A stretch of DNA of 64,000 nucleotides from Paenibacillus elgii NBRC 100335. GTDB taxonomy: Bacteria; Bacillota; Bacilli; Paenibacillales; NBRC-103111. The DNA lies in assembly GCF_004000865.1 (NCBI RefSeq), contig NZ_BIMB01000035.1, positions 1-64,000 of the forward strand, in the 5' to 3' direction. The translations under genes were made by a program, and so were the position numbers. Below are positions 17,598 through 27,426 of the stretch, one piece after another; position 1 is the first letter of the stretch, and each line of letters opens with the position of its first letter. The notes beneath the pieces are model-generated. The model had not been told where the DNA came from. It saw only the letters and a list, made by a program, of their open reading frames with translations, and searched no databases.

Positions 17598-20217
17598 CGA
17601 CGAGCTGCTCCACGCTTTGCAGCGCTTCCTGCAGCTTGGAAGCGTCCTTGCCGCCGGCCTGCGCCATATCCGGACGGCCGCCGCCGCTGCCGCCGCAGCG
17701 GGAAGCGACTTCCTTGATCAGCTTGCCCGCGTGGTAGCCCTTTGACACCAGATCCGGCGTCACGGCCGCAACCAGATTGACCTTGTCCTCCGCAGCGGCT
17801 CCGAGCACGATCACGGCCGAGCCAAGCTTCGTTTTCATCTGGTCGACAATATTGCGGAGCGACTCCATGTCTCCTGCGCTCACCTGAGCGGCAAGCACCG
17901 TTACGCCGTCCACCGTTTTCGCCTGATCGGTGAGCGAGCCTGCTTCAATGCCGCTGAGCTTCGCTTTGAGCGATTCGTTCTCGCGCGATACTTCCTTCAG
18001 TTGTGCAAACAAGCCGTCGATCCGTTTCGGCACGTCGCCGATGTTCGATTTCAGCAGGCTTGCGGCATCGCGCAGCAGTTGAAGCTGTCCGTCCAAATAT
18101 TGGTAGGCGTTTCGTCCCGTCGTCGCTTCGATCCGGCGCACACCGGAGCCGATTCCCGACTCGCTGACGATTTTGAACAAGCCGATCTGGCTCGTGTTCC
18201 GCACATGGCAGCCTCCGCACAGCTCCAAGCTGTAACCGCCGACTTGCACGACGCGGACGATATCGCCGTATTTTTCGCCGAACAGCGCCATCGCGCCCAT
18301 AGTCTTAGCTTCGGCAATCGGCTTGAGCGAAATATCGACTTCGATGCTCTTCCAAATTTGCTCGTTAACCCGCTGCTCGATATCCTGCAGCTCTTCTGCG
18401 GAAATACTGCCGAAGTGCGAGAAGTCGAAGCGCAGGCGCTCAGGCGCAACCAGCGATCCGGCTTGGTTCACGTGCTCGCCGAGCACTTCCTTGAGCGCTT
18501 TGTGCAGCAGGTGGGTAGCCGTATGATTTTTAATGATATCTTCGCGCACATCCTGCGTGACCGTTGCCTGAACGGTGTCGCCCTTGCGCAGCACGCCCGC
18601 TTCCACGACAACGGTATGCACATGCTGTCCGTGCGGCGCTTTGCCCACGTCTTCAACCTTGAGCACCGTATCGCCTGCGGTAATATATCCGTGGTCGCTG
18701 ACCTGACCGCCGCTTTCGGCATAGAATGGGGTTTGGTCCAAAATCACTTGGCACGTCTCGCCCGTTCCGACCAAATCAACGAACTGGTTCTCATGCACGA
18801 CCGCAATCACTTTAGCAGCAGTTACCAAATCAGTATATCCAACAAACTCGCTTTTAACCGTGAAATCGGCCAGCGGACCGCCCTGCACTTTCATGCTGTC
18901 GGTCTCTTTGCGGGCCTCGCGGGCACGGTCGCGCTGCTCCTGCATCGCTCGATCGAAGCCTTCGCGGTCGACCGTCATGCCTTTCTCGGCGGCGAAATCC
19001 TCGGTCAGATCGAACGGGAAACCATATGTGTCGTACAGCTTGAACGCATCCGGGCCGCTGATGACCGTGCTACCTTCGTTGCGGGCTTTGTCGACCATTT
19101 CAGCCAAAATCGCAAGGCCGTCGGACAATGTCTCGTGGAAGCGCTCCTCCTCGATGCGGATGATCTTTTCGATGAATTCGCGTTTCTCGACCACTTCCGG
19201 GTAGTAGACGCCCATCACGTCACCGACAATCGGCGTCAGCGTATACAGGAACGGCTTGTCCATGCCGAGCACCTTGCCGTACCGCACCGCGCGGCGGAGC
19301 AAACGGCGGATGACGTAGCCGCGGCCCTCATTGGACGGAAGCACGCCGTCGCCGACGGAGAAGGCAACCGTACGGATGTGGTCCGCGATCACTTTCAGCG
19401 CCACGTCGTACTCTTCGTTTTGCTTGTAGGTCACGCCGGCAAGCTGGGCCGTTTTCTGAATGATCGGCTGGAACAGATCGGTGTCAAAGTTCGAATCGAC
19501 ATCCTGCAGAATAGAAGCGAAGCGCTCCAGACCGGCACCGGTATCGATGTTTTTGTTCGGAAGCGGCGTATAGCTGCCATCCTTGTTATGGTTAAACTGC
19601 GAGAAAACCAGGTTCCATACTTCAAGGAAGCGCTCGTTCTCTCCGCCCGGCCAGCATTCGGGATCGCTGAGATCGCCGTACTTGTCGCCGCGATCGTAGA
19701 AAATTTCCGTACACGGGCCACAAGGACCTTCGCCGATGTCCCAGAAATTCTCCTGGAGCTTGTAGATGCGCTCTTCAGACAATCCGATCTTTTTATTCCA
19801 CAGCTCGAACGCTTCGGTATCCTCGGGATATACCGTGACGGACAAGCGGTTCGGATCGAAGCCGATCCACTCAGGGCTCGTCAGAAACTCCCAGGCCCAC
19901 GTGATCGCTTCCTCCTTGAAATAATCGCCGATGGAGAAATTGCCGAGCATTTCAAAGAACGTATGGTGACGGCGCGTTTTGCCGACGTTCTCAATATCGT
20001 TCGTGCGGATGCACTTCTGCGAGTTCGCGATCCGTGGATTTTCCGGGACGACGCGGCCGTCGAAATACGGCTTCAGCGGCGCCATGCCTGCGTTGATCCA
20101 CAGCAGCGACGGATCGTTATGCGGCACGAGCGGTGCGCTGGGCTCGATCGTATGTCCCTTGCTTTCAAAAAACTTCAACCATTTTGCGCGAATTTCACTT
20201 GCTTTCATTGGGTTCAT
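17587..20217 (-). CDS. alaS: alanyl-tRNA synthetase
   Basis: An 876-residue class II synthetase of normal length. The catalytic domain begins [20 protein letters not shown] and includes [10 protein letters not shown]. The editing domain carries the zinc site HTATHLLH and CGGCHV. The DHHA1 domain at the C-terminus ends with the glycine-rich [15 protein letters not shown]. It charges tRNA-Ala and clears Ser/Gly mischarging. The start is either M1 (GGGAGG only three bases away) or M4 (twelve bases), so it is uncertain by three residues. Expression is controlled by an upstream T-box. Confidence 0.97.
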   Translation of the reverse strand: MNPMKASEIRAKWLKFFESKGHTIEPSAPLVPHNDPSLLWINAGMAPLKPYFDGRVVPENPRIANSQKCIRTNDIENVGKTRRHHTFFEMLGNFSIGDYFKEEAITWAWEFLTSPEWIGFDPNRLSVTVYPEDTEAFELWNKKIGLSEERIYKLQENFWDIGEGPCGPCTEIFYDRGDKYGDLSDPECWPGGENERFLEVWNLVFSQFNHNKDGSYTPLPNKNIDTGAGLERFASILQDVDSNFDTDLFQPIIQKTAQLAGVTYKQNEEYDVALKVIADHIRTVAFSVGDGVLPSNEGRGYVIRRLLRRAVRYGKVLGMDKPFLYTLTPIVGDVMGVYYPEVVEKREFIEKIIRIEEERFHETLSDGLAILAEMVDKARNEGSTVISGPDAFKLYDTYGFPFDLTEDFAAEKGMTVDREGFDRAMQEQRDRAREARKETDSMKVQGGPLADFTVKSEFVGYTDLVTAAKVIAVVHENQFVDLVGTGETCQVILDQTPFYAESGGQVSDHGYITAGDTVLKVEDVGKAPHGQHVHTVVVEAGVLRKGDTVQATVTQDVREDIIKNHTATHLLHKALKEVLGEHVNQAGSLVAPERLRFDFSHFGSISAEELQDIEQRVNEQIWKSIEVDISLKPIAEAKTMGAMALFGEKYGDIVRVVQVGGYSLELCGGCHVRNTSQIGLFKIVSESGIGSGVRRIEATTGRNAYQYLDGQLQLLRDAASLLKSNIGDVPKRIDGLFAQLKEVSRENESLKAKLSGIEAGSLTDQAKTVDGVTVLAAQVSAGDMESLRNIVDQMKTKLGSAVIVLGAAAEDKVNLVAAVTPDLVSKGYHAGKLIKEVASRCGGSGGGRPDMAQAGGKDASKLQEALQSVEQLVAAK

Positions 20218-20239
20218 TTTCCTCCCGACACTTCATTTT

Positions 20240-20549
20240 AATACAAAAAAACGCCCCTGAAACAGGGACGATTTGCTCGCGGTACCACCCTGGTTATTGT
20301 GCGGCAGCATGGATGCGCCTTCACAATCTCCTCTGTACGGACGATAACGGGCCCGCCCGGCGGACTTTTTGAATCCGCGCTCCGAAATGAGCATTCGGTC
20401 ATCCTTCATTAGAAAGGTTTTCCCAGCTGGAGCTGCGAGACTGCAAGCAAGCTTGGCGTGTCGCCTCCAAAACCTTCTCTCTGGCTAATGGACTATGACG
20501 TACTTAAATTTCATCAACGCTTTGATGTGCCTGTAAATAAGCACTATTT
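20240..20549 (-). promoter_or_regulatory. T-box riboswitch leader of alaS (Ala, GCU specifier)
   Basis: The T-box antiterminator sequence AGGGTGGTACCGCG lies at 20291-20278. The terminator CGTCCCTG TTT CAGGGGCG with a long T-tract follows at about 20270-20244. In stem I an AGTA S-turn motif faces GAATGCTC, which places the alanine codon GCU at 20392-20390 in the specifier loop. Uncharged tRNA-Ala would stabilise the antiterminator and allow alaS transcription. Confidence 0.93.
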
Positions 20550-20555
20550 ATCAAA

Positions 20556-20585
20556 ATTATAGCTTTCGGGCAGCAGACTTGTCAA
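20556..20585 (-). promoter_or_regulatory. sigma-A promoter of alaS
   Basis: On the minus strand TTGACA (20585-20580) and TATAAT (20561-20556) are both perfect matches, with an 18-base spacer, just upstream of the T-box leader. Confidence 0.9.
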
Positions 20586-20593
20586 CAGAACGT

Positions 20594-20878
20594 CTACTGC
20601 TCCCAAGCCATGCGCTGGACAAGCCGGTGCCTGAACAGACTGATCACGAAATCCTCGTAGAAATCGTGCCGGACAATCCATTGATACTCGGCGTCTTCGT
20701 GGGCATAGAATAAGACGTCCGTGATCACGTCGTTATCGTCGAAATAATCGCGAATCCGCTTAACTGCCTTCTCCACACCGGCATCAGGGCGATGGAGCTT
20801 CATCCGGAACTCGACATCTTGTCCGTTCGATTGCTCTTCAATGGTCAGAAGCTCCCGGTCATATTCATAGTACAGCAT
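20594..20878 (-). CDS. conserved hypothetical protein, 94 residues
   Basis: A small acidic protein starting MLYYEYDRELLTIEEQ, with no membrane segment or recognised domain. A GGAGG site lies eight bases before the ATG, and codon use looks like that of its neighbours, which supports a real gene. It follows the membrane transporter by 32 bases and may be its last operon member. The alaS promoter overlaps the region just after its stop. Function unknown. Confidence 0.7.
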   Translation of the reverse strand: MLYYEYDRELLTIEEQSNGQDVEFRMKLHRPDAGVEKAVKRIRDYFDDNDVITDVLFYAHEDAEYQWIVRHDFYEDFVISLFRHRLVQRMAWEQ

Positions 20879-20910
20879 AAGTGAAGCCTCCTTCGGTTAA
20901 CCGACTGCTG

Positions 20911-22191
20911 TTACATCAAATATCTCACATACACGTATACATTTGCAACAGCTATCGAAAGCAGCATGAGCGGAAAGGCGATCACGAAAAATTTCATGAA
21001 CGAAATCGGATGTCCTTCCTTTGCCGCCATACCGGCTACGATCAGATTCGCGCTCGCGCCGATCAGCGAACCGTTCCCCCCGAGACAAGCCCCGAGCGCA
21101 AGACTCCACCAAAGCGGCTCCAGGTTGCTGACTCCCATCGTGCCCATTTCCTGAATCATCGGAATCATCGTCGCCACGAACGGGATGTTATCCAAAAACG
21201 CCGAGGCGATGCCGCTGAGCCAGAGGATCAGAACCGCCGATTTCGTCACATCGCCGCCCGTTACCCCGACCGCGTAGTTTGCCAACGCGGCGATCACGCC
21301 GGTTTCAACCAAGCCCGAGACCAGCACGAACAATCCGACGAAGAAAAAGATCGTCGTCCACTCGACCCGCTGAAACGCCTCTTCCAGAAAGTGCTCACCG
21401 GTCAATAGCAGAAGCAGGAATGCGCCGGCGAGCGCCACAGTCGCCGATTCCAAATGGACCATCTGGTGAACGAAGAAGCCGATCAAGGTCAACCCAAGCA
21501 CCACAAGACATTTTTTTAACAACACCGGATCGCGGATTTCCGCTTTTTCGTTCATTTTCATCAGTCCAAGCCGCAGCTCTTCTGTCGTCTGAATCTGTTT
21601 GCGGTAAAACAGTACAAAGAAAGGTACGGTGATCGCGAGGATGATCGCAGCAATCGGCGCCAAATTGTTGATGAACGCCATAAAAGTCAATTCTTTCACC
21701 GCGCTGCCGATCATGATGTTCGGCGGATCGCCAATCAGTGTCGCCGTGCCGCCGATATTGCAGGCGAGAATTTGCGACATCAGAAAAGGAACCGGATTTA
21801 CTCGCAGCTGCCGCGTAATGCTGAAGGTTACCGGCACCATCAGCAGCACGGTCGTCACGTTATCGAGAAACGCCGAGCCGATCGCCGTGACGAGCGAAAG
21901 CACGACCATGATGCGGACCGGATGACCGCCCGCCTTTTTGGCCGACCAGACCGCTATATATTTGAACAATCCCGTTTCGGCGGTAATGCCGACAATAATC
22001 ATCATGCCGACCAGCAGGCCCAGCGTGTTGAAATCGATATGATGAAGTGCCGTTTCCTGGTTGACGATCCCCAGCACGACCATCAAAATGCCGCCGATCA
22101 TGGCAACGATCGTCCGATGAATTTTTTCCGAAACGATAAAACCGTAGGCTACCGCAAACAATCCGATAGCGATAAGAGCTTGTTGATCCAT
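20911..22191 (-). CDS. ArsB/NhaD family ion transporter
   Basis: About 426 residues with 11-13 hydrophobic segments. The start at 22191 (MDQQALIAIGLFAVAYG) has GAGAGGG upstream; the longer frame lacks a site. The motifs SAFLDNVTTVLLMVPV and SAFLDNIPFVATMIPM are the two inverted-repeat helical hairpins typical of the ion transporter superfamily, and LGGNGSLIGASANLIV is close to the ArsB/NhaD signature. Substrate could be Na+/H+, arsenite or a dicarboxylate. No arsR or arsenate reductase is nearby, so an ars role is not supported. Confidence 0.88.
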   Translation of the reverse strand: MDQQALIAIGLFAVAYGFIVSEKIHRTIVAMIGGILMVVLGIVNQETALHHIDFNTLGLLVGMMIIVGITAETGLFKYIAVWSAKKAGGHPVRIMVVLSLVTAIGSAFLDNVTTVLLMVPVTFSITRQLRVNPVPFLMSQILACNIGGTATLIGDPPNIMIGSAVKELTFMAFINNLAPIAAIILAITVPFFVLFYRKQIQTTEELRLGLMKMNEKAEIRDPVLLKKCLVVLGLTLIGFFVHQMVHLESATVALAGAFLLLLLTGEHFLEEAFQRVEWTTIFFFVGLFVLVSGLVETGVIAALANYAVGVTGGDVTKSAVLILWLSGIASAFLDNIPFVATMIPMIQEMGTMGVSNLEPLWWSLALGACLGGNGSLIGASANLIVAGMAAKEGHPISFMKFFVIAFPLMLLSIAVANVYVYVRYLM

Positions 22192-22261
22192 AATGAAACC
22201 CTCTCTCCGATGCAATTTATTGGTGCCGTCAGCCCGCGCCGCTCTTCCGCACAACCCTAAA

Positions 22262-22294
22262 AAAAGCAAAAAGAAGCCCTTGGTGACAGGCTCC
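22262..22294 (-). terminator. terminator of the yrrI transporter gene
   Basis: On the minus strand GGAGCC and GGCTTC pair (one G-U) around a ten-base loop and are followed by TTTTTGCTTTTTTT. It lies about 160 bases after the yrrI stop and before the next gene start. Confidence 0.75.
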
Positions 22295-22456
22295 TCCGAA
22301 AATCAACGCGATTATGTACTTGTCTTGTGCAACAGGCAGGCATCCGGTCAACGGCCGGATATCGAAGACACGTTTCCCCCGCCGCTGCCAACTTATATAT
22401 ACGCACAAGGCAGTCGATTGGTTTCGCCCGATAAAAAATTTTTTTCTAAAAAATAT

Positions 22457-23527
22457 TCACGTCGTCTTCCGATGAATGTAATACATAAACACATGCTGCA
22501 GAATCACTTTCATGACCGCAAAAAACGGAACCGCCAGTATGAGCCCCGTTACTCCGGCAATCTCCCCACCCACAAGCAGCGCGAAAATGATCACAAGCGG
22601 GTGCATATTGAGCGAACGGCCGACTACTTGAGGCGAGATTACATTTCCTTCGAGGATTTGACATGCGGTGTTGATGAGTCCGACAAACAGCACCATCTTC
22701 CAAGAAATCGTGGACGCCACGATTAGCGCCGGCGCCGCCCCGAGAAACGGACCGAGGTAAGGGATAATGTTGAACACCGCAACGACGCTGGCCAACAGCA
22801 GCGCATAAGGCATGCCGATCAGCCAATACCCAATGTAGGCGAGCAGCCCGACGATCATGCATACGGTAAACTGGCCGCGGATATAGTTGCCTAGCGCCAT
22901 ATCGATATCCATCAGCATGGACACGATTTCTTTGCGGTGCGTTTTCGGCACGATCGCCAACGTCGATTTTTCGATCAGTTGAAAATCTTTCAGGATATAG
23001 AAGGCGACAAACGGAATAATGAAGAGAAGAAAGACCGTATTGATAGTGCTGCCGATACCGTGAATGTATTCCGCAATCGCGAGCGAGATTCCGTTCTCCA
23101 GCTTGGAAAGCGACTGCTGAATCCCCATCCGTACGCTGTCCGGGAGAAAGCTGAGTCCGTTTAAGCCGTTTACAACGCTTTGCGCCTTAAAAGCGACATC
23201 CGGCATTTTATCGTTCAATTCCGCAAGCTGGCGCACGAACATCGGAATGAGGTTCATGAGCACGACGGTCGCCGAAGTAATGAAAACCGCATAAATAAGG
23301 AGCACAGCCATCGTACGCGGCACTTTGCGGGCGCCGAGCAGCGTCACCACCGGATTCAGCACGTAAGAAATGATCAGCGCGATCGCGAACGGCGTCAAAA
23401 TTTTTTTCAAAAAATCATACAAACCCGCAATTATCGGACGGAGCTGCAGCAGCATGTACAAAATAATCAAGCCGAGCAGTGTGTAGATCATGCCGACGAG
23501 CAGCCGTTGTTTCGGGAACCGGTCCAT
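22457..23527 (-). CDS. yrrI: AI-2E family transporter (YrrI)
   Basis: A 356-residue UPF0118 membrane protein with about seven or eight hydrophobic segments, including the family-typical NIIPYLGPFLGAAPA and the central YILKDFQLIEK. The family includes TqsA for autoinducer-2 export and other members linked to Na+/H+ exchange; the substrate here is unknown. Position upstream of alaS corresponds to B. subtilis yrrI. GGGGGG lies before the ATG. A terminator follows downstream of the gene. Confidence 0.9.
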   Translation of the reverse strand: MDRFPKQRLLVGMIYTLLGLIILYMLLQLRPIIAGLYDFLKKILTPFAIALIISYVLNPVVTLLGARKVPRTMAVLLIYAVFITSATVVLMNLIPMFVRQLAELNDKMPDVAFKAQSVVNGLNGLSFLPDSVRMGIQQSLSKLENGISLAIAEYIHGIGSTINTVFLLFIIPFVAFYILKDFQLIEKSTLAIVPKTHRKEIVSMLMDIDMALGNYIRGQFTVCMIVGLLAYIGYWLIGMPYALLLASVVAVFNIIPYLGPFLGAAPALIVASTISWKMVLFVGLINTACQILEGNVISPQVVGRSLNMHPLVIIFALLVGGEIAGVTGLILAVPFFAVMKVILQHVFMYYIHRKTT

Positions 23528-23611
23528 AGCGCCCCCCTTTACCTCGATCTGACTTCTGATGAAAAGTTGGCCTTTTTACAGTATATGTACAAGTCCGCCC
23601 TCTTAACCCAG

Positions 23612-23668
23612 CGAACAAAAAAACCGCTTCCCGAGACGCCTGTTCAAAGCGTCCGGGAAAGCGGTTTG
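23612..23668 (-). terminator. terminator of the cymR-yrzR gene string
   Basis: On the minus strand AACCGCTTTCCCGGACGC pairs with GCGTCTCGGGAAGCGGTT (one bulge and a mismatch) and is followed by TTTTTTTG. It lies about 55 bases after the yrzR stop. Confidence 0.92.
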
Positions 23669-23722
23669 ACTATACGATGATGGTCGAGCCGGAACTCCCC
23701 TATCGAATCTTGGAGCATTCCG

Positions 23723-23920
23723 TCAGTTGGCATGAAGCTCGGGCATTTCCTCTTCAAAAAACAAATCGTCGAGTGAGCTAAGCGTGCCGTCTTCCTCCAC
23801 TTGGAATACGGACATTTTTTCCCCGTTCACCGTCAGTTCGATAAAACAGCCCCAGCAGTAAAACTGATGGGAGCCGATCTTGCCAATATCCTTGGAATTG
23901 CAATTTGGACAACGTAACAT
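23723..23920 (-). CDS. yrzR: small zinc-ribbon protein (YrzR-like)
   Basis: A 65-residue protein beginning MLRCPNCNSKDIGKIG, with CxxC pairs CPNC and CWGC that would hold one zinc. The tail is very acidic. The start at 23920 is preferred because the extension upstream overlaps yrrD and carries no ribosome-binding signal; none of the sites here is strong. Position after yrrD matches yrzR in B. subtilis. Function is unknown. Confidence 0.75.
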   Translation of the reverse strand: MLRCPNCNSKDIGKIGSHQFYCWGCFIELTVNGEKMSVFQVEEDGTLSSLDDLFFEEEMPELHAN

Positions 23921-23930
23921 CGGTATCACC

Positions 23931-24452
23931 CTATTCTTCTTTTGGTCCGAAGATTTCTTGAAGCGCTTCGCTGGCGTGAACGGGAACAATTAAGGCGTCG
24001 TCGCCGACCTTGACCGCATCCGGCATCGGCAGCCATCTGCGCCCTTCCGTTAGATCCGAGATGAAACCTTCGGTCAATTCGTAACCTATTACCTTTATGC
24101 CCCCATCCGCTTCCAAATAAACGTCCTCGATCACCCCGAGCTGCTGCCCGTTGACGGTAATGACCGGGAGACCCTTCAGCTTGCGTTCGCCAAACAGCAG
24201 CGCCCTGCAAGCGGAGCTTGGATTCAGCGGGCGGACGGCTTGTTCTGCGGCAATCGTAACAGCGTCGTCACCCATCGCTATCACGTCTTTTCGCTCAATA
24301 CACGTGGCTTCGGAAAACCAATGCCCCGCTTCGAGCAGCACGGACTCGACCTCCCAGCCTTCGTTCAGCAACAGGTCTTTGGCGCTGCCCACTTGTTTCC
24401 CTGTCTCTACGCAAATGACCGGCAATCCGATAACATCGCGCGCTTTTTTCAA
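23931..24452 (-). CDS. yrrD: PRC-barrel domain protein (YrrD)
   Basis: A 173-residue protein with two PRC-barrel modules: VIGLPVICVETGKQVG with a following DLLLNEGWEVESVLLE, and LKGLPVITVNGQQLGVIEDV with EADGGIKVIGYELT. PRC-barrels take part in RNA processing (RimM) and photosynthesis; the role of YrrD is not known. It lies 35 bases after the cysteine desulfurase and 10 bases before the zinc-ribbon gene (preferred start), suggesting one operon. Confidence 0.85.
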   Translation of the reverse strand: MKKARDVIGLPVICVETGKQVGSAKDLLLNEGWEVESVLLEAGHWFSEATCIERKDVIAMGDDAVTIAAEQAVRPLNPSSACRALLFGERKLKGLPVITVNGQQLGVIEDVYLEADGGIKVIGYELTEGFISDLTEGRRWLPMPDAVKVGDDALIVPVHASEALQEIFGPKEE

Positions 24453-24487
24453 CGAGCTTCTCTCCCAGCCGGCAAATCGGAATTTGC

Positions 24488-25651
24488 CTATCCTTTAGTA
24501 CGTAAGCGGCTGATAATGGTTTCAACGGCCGTGGCGGCAGCAGCCATTTGCCCGGAGTCGTTGCCCGGTCCGAAGCTGAATCGGATGGCTGATTGCGTCA
24601 CCTCATCCGGCAGCTTCATCGCCTTAAGCACATGAGAGATTTCCAAGGAGCCGGACGTACAAGCCGAGCCGCTTGAAGCCATCACTCCCGCAAGATCCAG
24701 ATTCATCAGCATCGTCTCGGTAGAAATGCCGGGGAAGCTGACATTCAAAATATGCGGAAGCTTCTCTGTAGGATGACCGTTGACGACAAACTGCCCGAAG
24801 GCCAGACGCCGTTCTAATCCGGTGACCATTTCTTGACGTAGTTTTTCCATCTTTTGTTGCACTTCATACCTATTTCGGTCAAAAATTTCTACGGCTTTTG
24901 CAAAGCCTGCGATGCCTGCCGTATTTTCCGTCGCCGGACGGCGTTTCCGTTCTTGAGCGCCGCCGTAGAGCAGCGGTGTGACGCGAATGTTCTTGGCTAT
25001 ATATAACGCGCCGACCCCTTTGGGACCGTTCAGTTTATGCGCGGAAAAACTCATCAAATCTACCGGCAGCTCACGAAGATTGATAGGGACGTGAGCCAAC
25101 GCTTGAACGGCGTCGACATGAAAACAAATGCCGCGCTCCCTGGCAAGGTGTCCGATCGCTTCGATCGGCTGGAGTGTACCCACTTCGTTGTTGCCGTACA
25201 TGACGCTGATCAGGATCGTATCCGGCCGAATGGCCTCTTCCACATCGTTCGGCGAAACTTGGCCGAATCGGTCCACAGGTACATAAGTCACTTCGTATCC
25301 AAGCTGTTCCAATCGCTCGCAAGCATGAAGAACGGCATGATGTTCGATCTGTGTCGTTATGATATGCCGGCCGCGTTCCCGGTACGCCTCAGCCGCACCG
25401 AACAACGCCATATTGTCGCTTTCCGTTCCGCTCCCTGTGAAAACGAGCTCGGACGGCGCGCAGCCGACAAAAGCGGAGATCCGGTCCCGGGCGGCGCTAA
25501 GCGCCATTCTGGCTTCCCGACCGGCTTGATGCGTGCTTGAGGGGTTCCCGTACGCCCCGGTCCAATATGGAAGCATTGCTTCCACGACTTCGGGAAGTAC
25601 GGGCGTTGTGGCGGCGTGATCTAAATAAATGAGCTCCAAAGCTTTCACCAC
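24488..25651 (-). CDS. yrvO: cysteine desulfurase (YrvO/IscS-type)
   Basis: A 387-residue class V aminotransferase-fold enzyme. YLDHAATTPV starts the PLP domain, the PLP lysine is in SFSAHKLNGPKG, and the persulfide cysteine in SGSACTSGSLE. It releases sulfur from cysteine. In B. subtilis YrvO supplies sulfur to MnmA for tRNA 2-thiouridine, and mnmA is close here (divergent). The start may be GTG at 25651 or 25648, or TTG at 25639; no site is decisive. It follows cymR by 26 bases. Confidence 0.93.
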   Translation of the reverse strand: MVKALELIYLDHAATTPVLPEVVEAMLPYWTGAYGNPSSTHQAGREARMALSAARDRISAFVGCAPSELVFTGSGTESDNMALFGAAEAYRERGRHIITTQIEHHAVLHACERLEQLGYEVTYVPVDRFGQVSPNDVEEAIRPDTILISVMYGNNEVGTLQPIEAIGHLARERGICFHVDAVQALAHVPINLRELPVDLMSFSAHKLNGPKGVGALYIAKNIRVTPLLYGGAQERKRRPATENTAGIAGFAKAVEIFDRNRYEVQQKMEKLRQEMVTGLERRLAFGQFVVNGHPTEKLPHILNVSFPGISTETMLMNLDLAGVMASSGSACTSGSLEISHVLKAMKLPDEVTQSAIRFSFGPGNDSGQMAAAATAVETIISRLRTKG

Positions 25652-25677
25652 ATCTGTTAGGAGGATTTCAAAGCGGT

Positions 25678-26100
25678 CTAAATGTAAAACATGTAGCTGT
25701 CATTCAGATTTCCTTCGTCTTTGTAAGAAATCAAATCATGCAGCGTCGTCGAATCAAGCACCTGCGCAATTCCGTCGCGAATCCGAATCCAGAGCTGGCG
25801 CTTGGCCGGATCGTCTTCCTCGGTGAAGTCGACCGGGCTGATCGGACCTTCAAGCACCCGAATCACGTCGCCGGAGGAAATGTCTTCGGGCGATTTGGAC
25901 AAAATATATCCGCCGTATGCGCCGCGGATGCTTTTAACAAGACCTGCGTTACGCAGCGGAGCAACCAATTGCTCCAGGTAATGCTCGGAAAGCTGATGCT
26001 TTTCTGCGATGCTTTTCAGTGAGGTGGGGCCTTCTCCGAACTTCGTCGCGAGCTCCATCATGATCGTGAGTCCGTAGCGGCCTTTGGTGGAAATCTTCAA
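25678..26100 (-). CDS. cymR: Rrf2 family regulator CymR
   Basis: A 140-residue Rrf2-type winged-helix regulator with MKISTKGRYGLTIMMELA, SIAEKHQLSEHYLEQLVAPL and SIRGAYGGYILSK. The three cysteines that hold the Fe-S cluster in IscR are absent, consistent with CymR, which represses cysteine metabolism genes together with CysK in B. subtilis. The start is TTG at 26100 with GAGGTG seven bases upstream. It heads the operon with the desulfurase, which suggests direct control of that gene. Confidence 0.92.
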   Translation of the reverse strand: MKISTKGRYGLTIMMELATKFGEGPTSLKSIAEKHQLSEHYLEQLVAPLRNAGLVKSIRGAYGGYILSKSPEDISSGDVIRVLEGPISPVDFTEEDDPAKRQLWIRIRDGIAQVLDSTTLHDLISYKDEGNLNDSYMFYI

Positions 26101-26124
26101 CTTGTAGCACCTCGTTTACATTTC

Positions 26125-26138
26125 ATACATTTTTGTAT
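26125..26138. promoter_or_regulatory. inverted repeat ATACA-N4-TGTAT upstream of cymR
   Basis: A perfect 5-bp-arm dyad lies 25-38 bases before the cymR start, in the cymR-mnmA intergenic region. Autoregulation by CymR is possible but the motif was not matched to its known box. Confidence 0.35.
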
Positions 26139-26202
26139 CGTTTCTATGGTAACATAAAACCTTGTAATTTGGGAGAAAAACCGTGGCATATTCATGAAAA
26201 AT

Positions 26203-27365
<1,163 letters not shown>

Positions 27366-27378
27366 GTCTGCAATAAAA

Positions 27379-27418
27379 GGGAGCTTTCCGGTGTAAGCCG
27401 GAAGGCTCCCTCTTTTTA
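27379..27418. terminator. bidirectional terminator between mnmA and the solute-binding protein gene
   Basis: A 13-bp stem GGGAGCTTTCCGG / CCGGAAGGCTCCC (one G-U) with TCTTTTTAT to the right and TTTTATT on the other strand serves both convergent genes. Confidence 0.93.
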
Positions 27419-27426
27419 TGCCGGCT

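Noticed and set aside
18001..20241. 746-codon plus-strand frame opposite alaS
   Set aside because: It is a shadow of alaS in the GC-rich codon pattern. The protein is Arg/Ala/Val rich with no recognisable domain.
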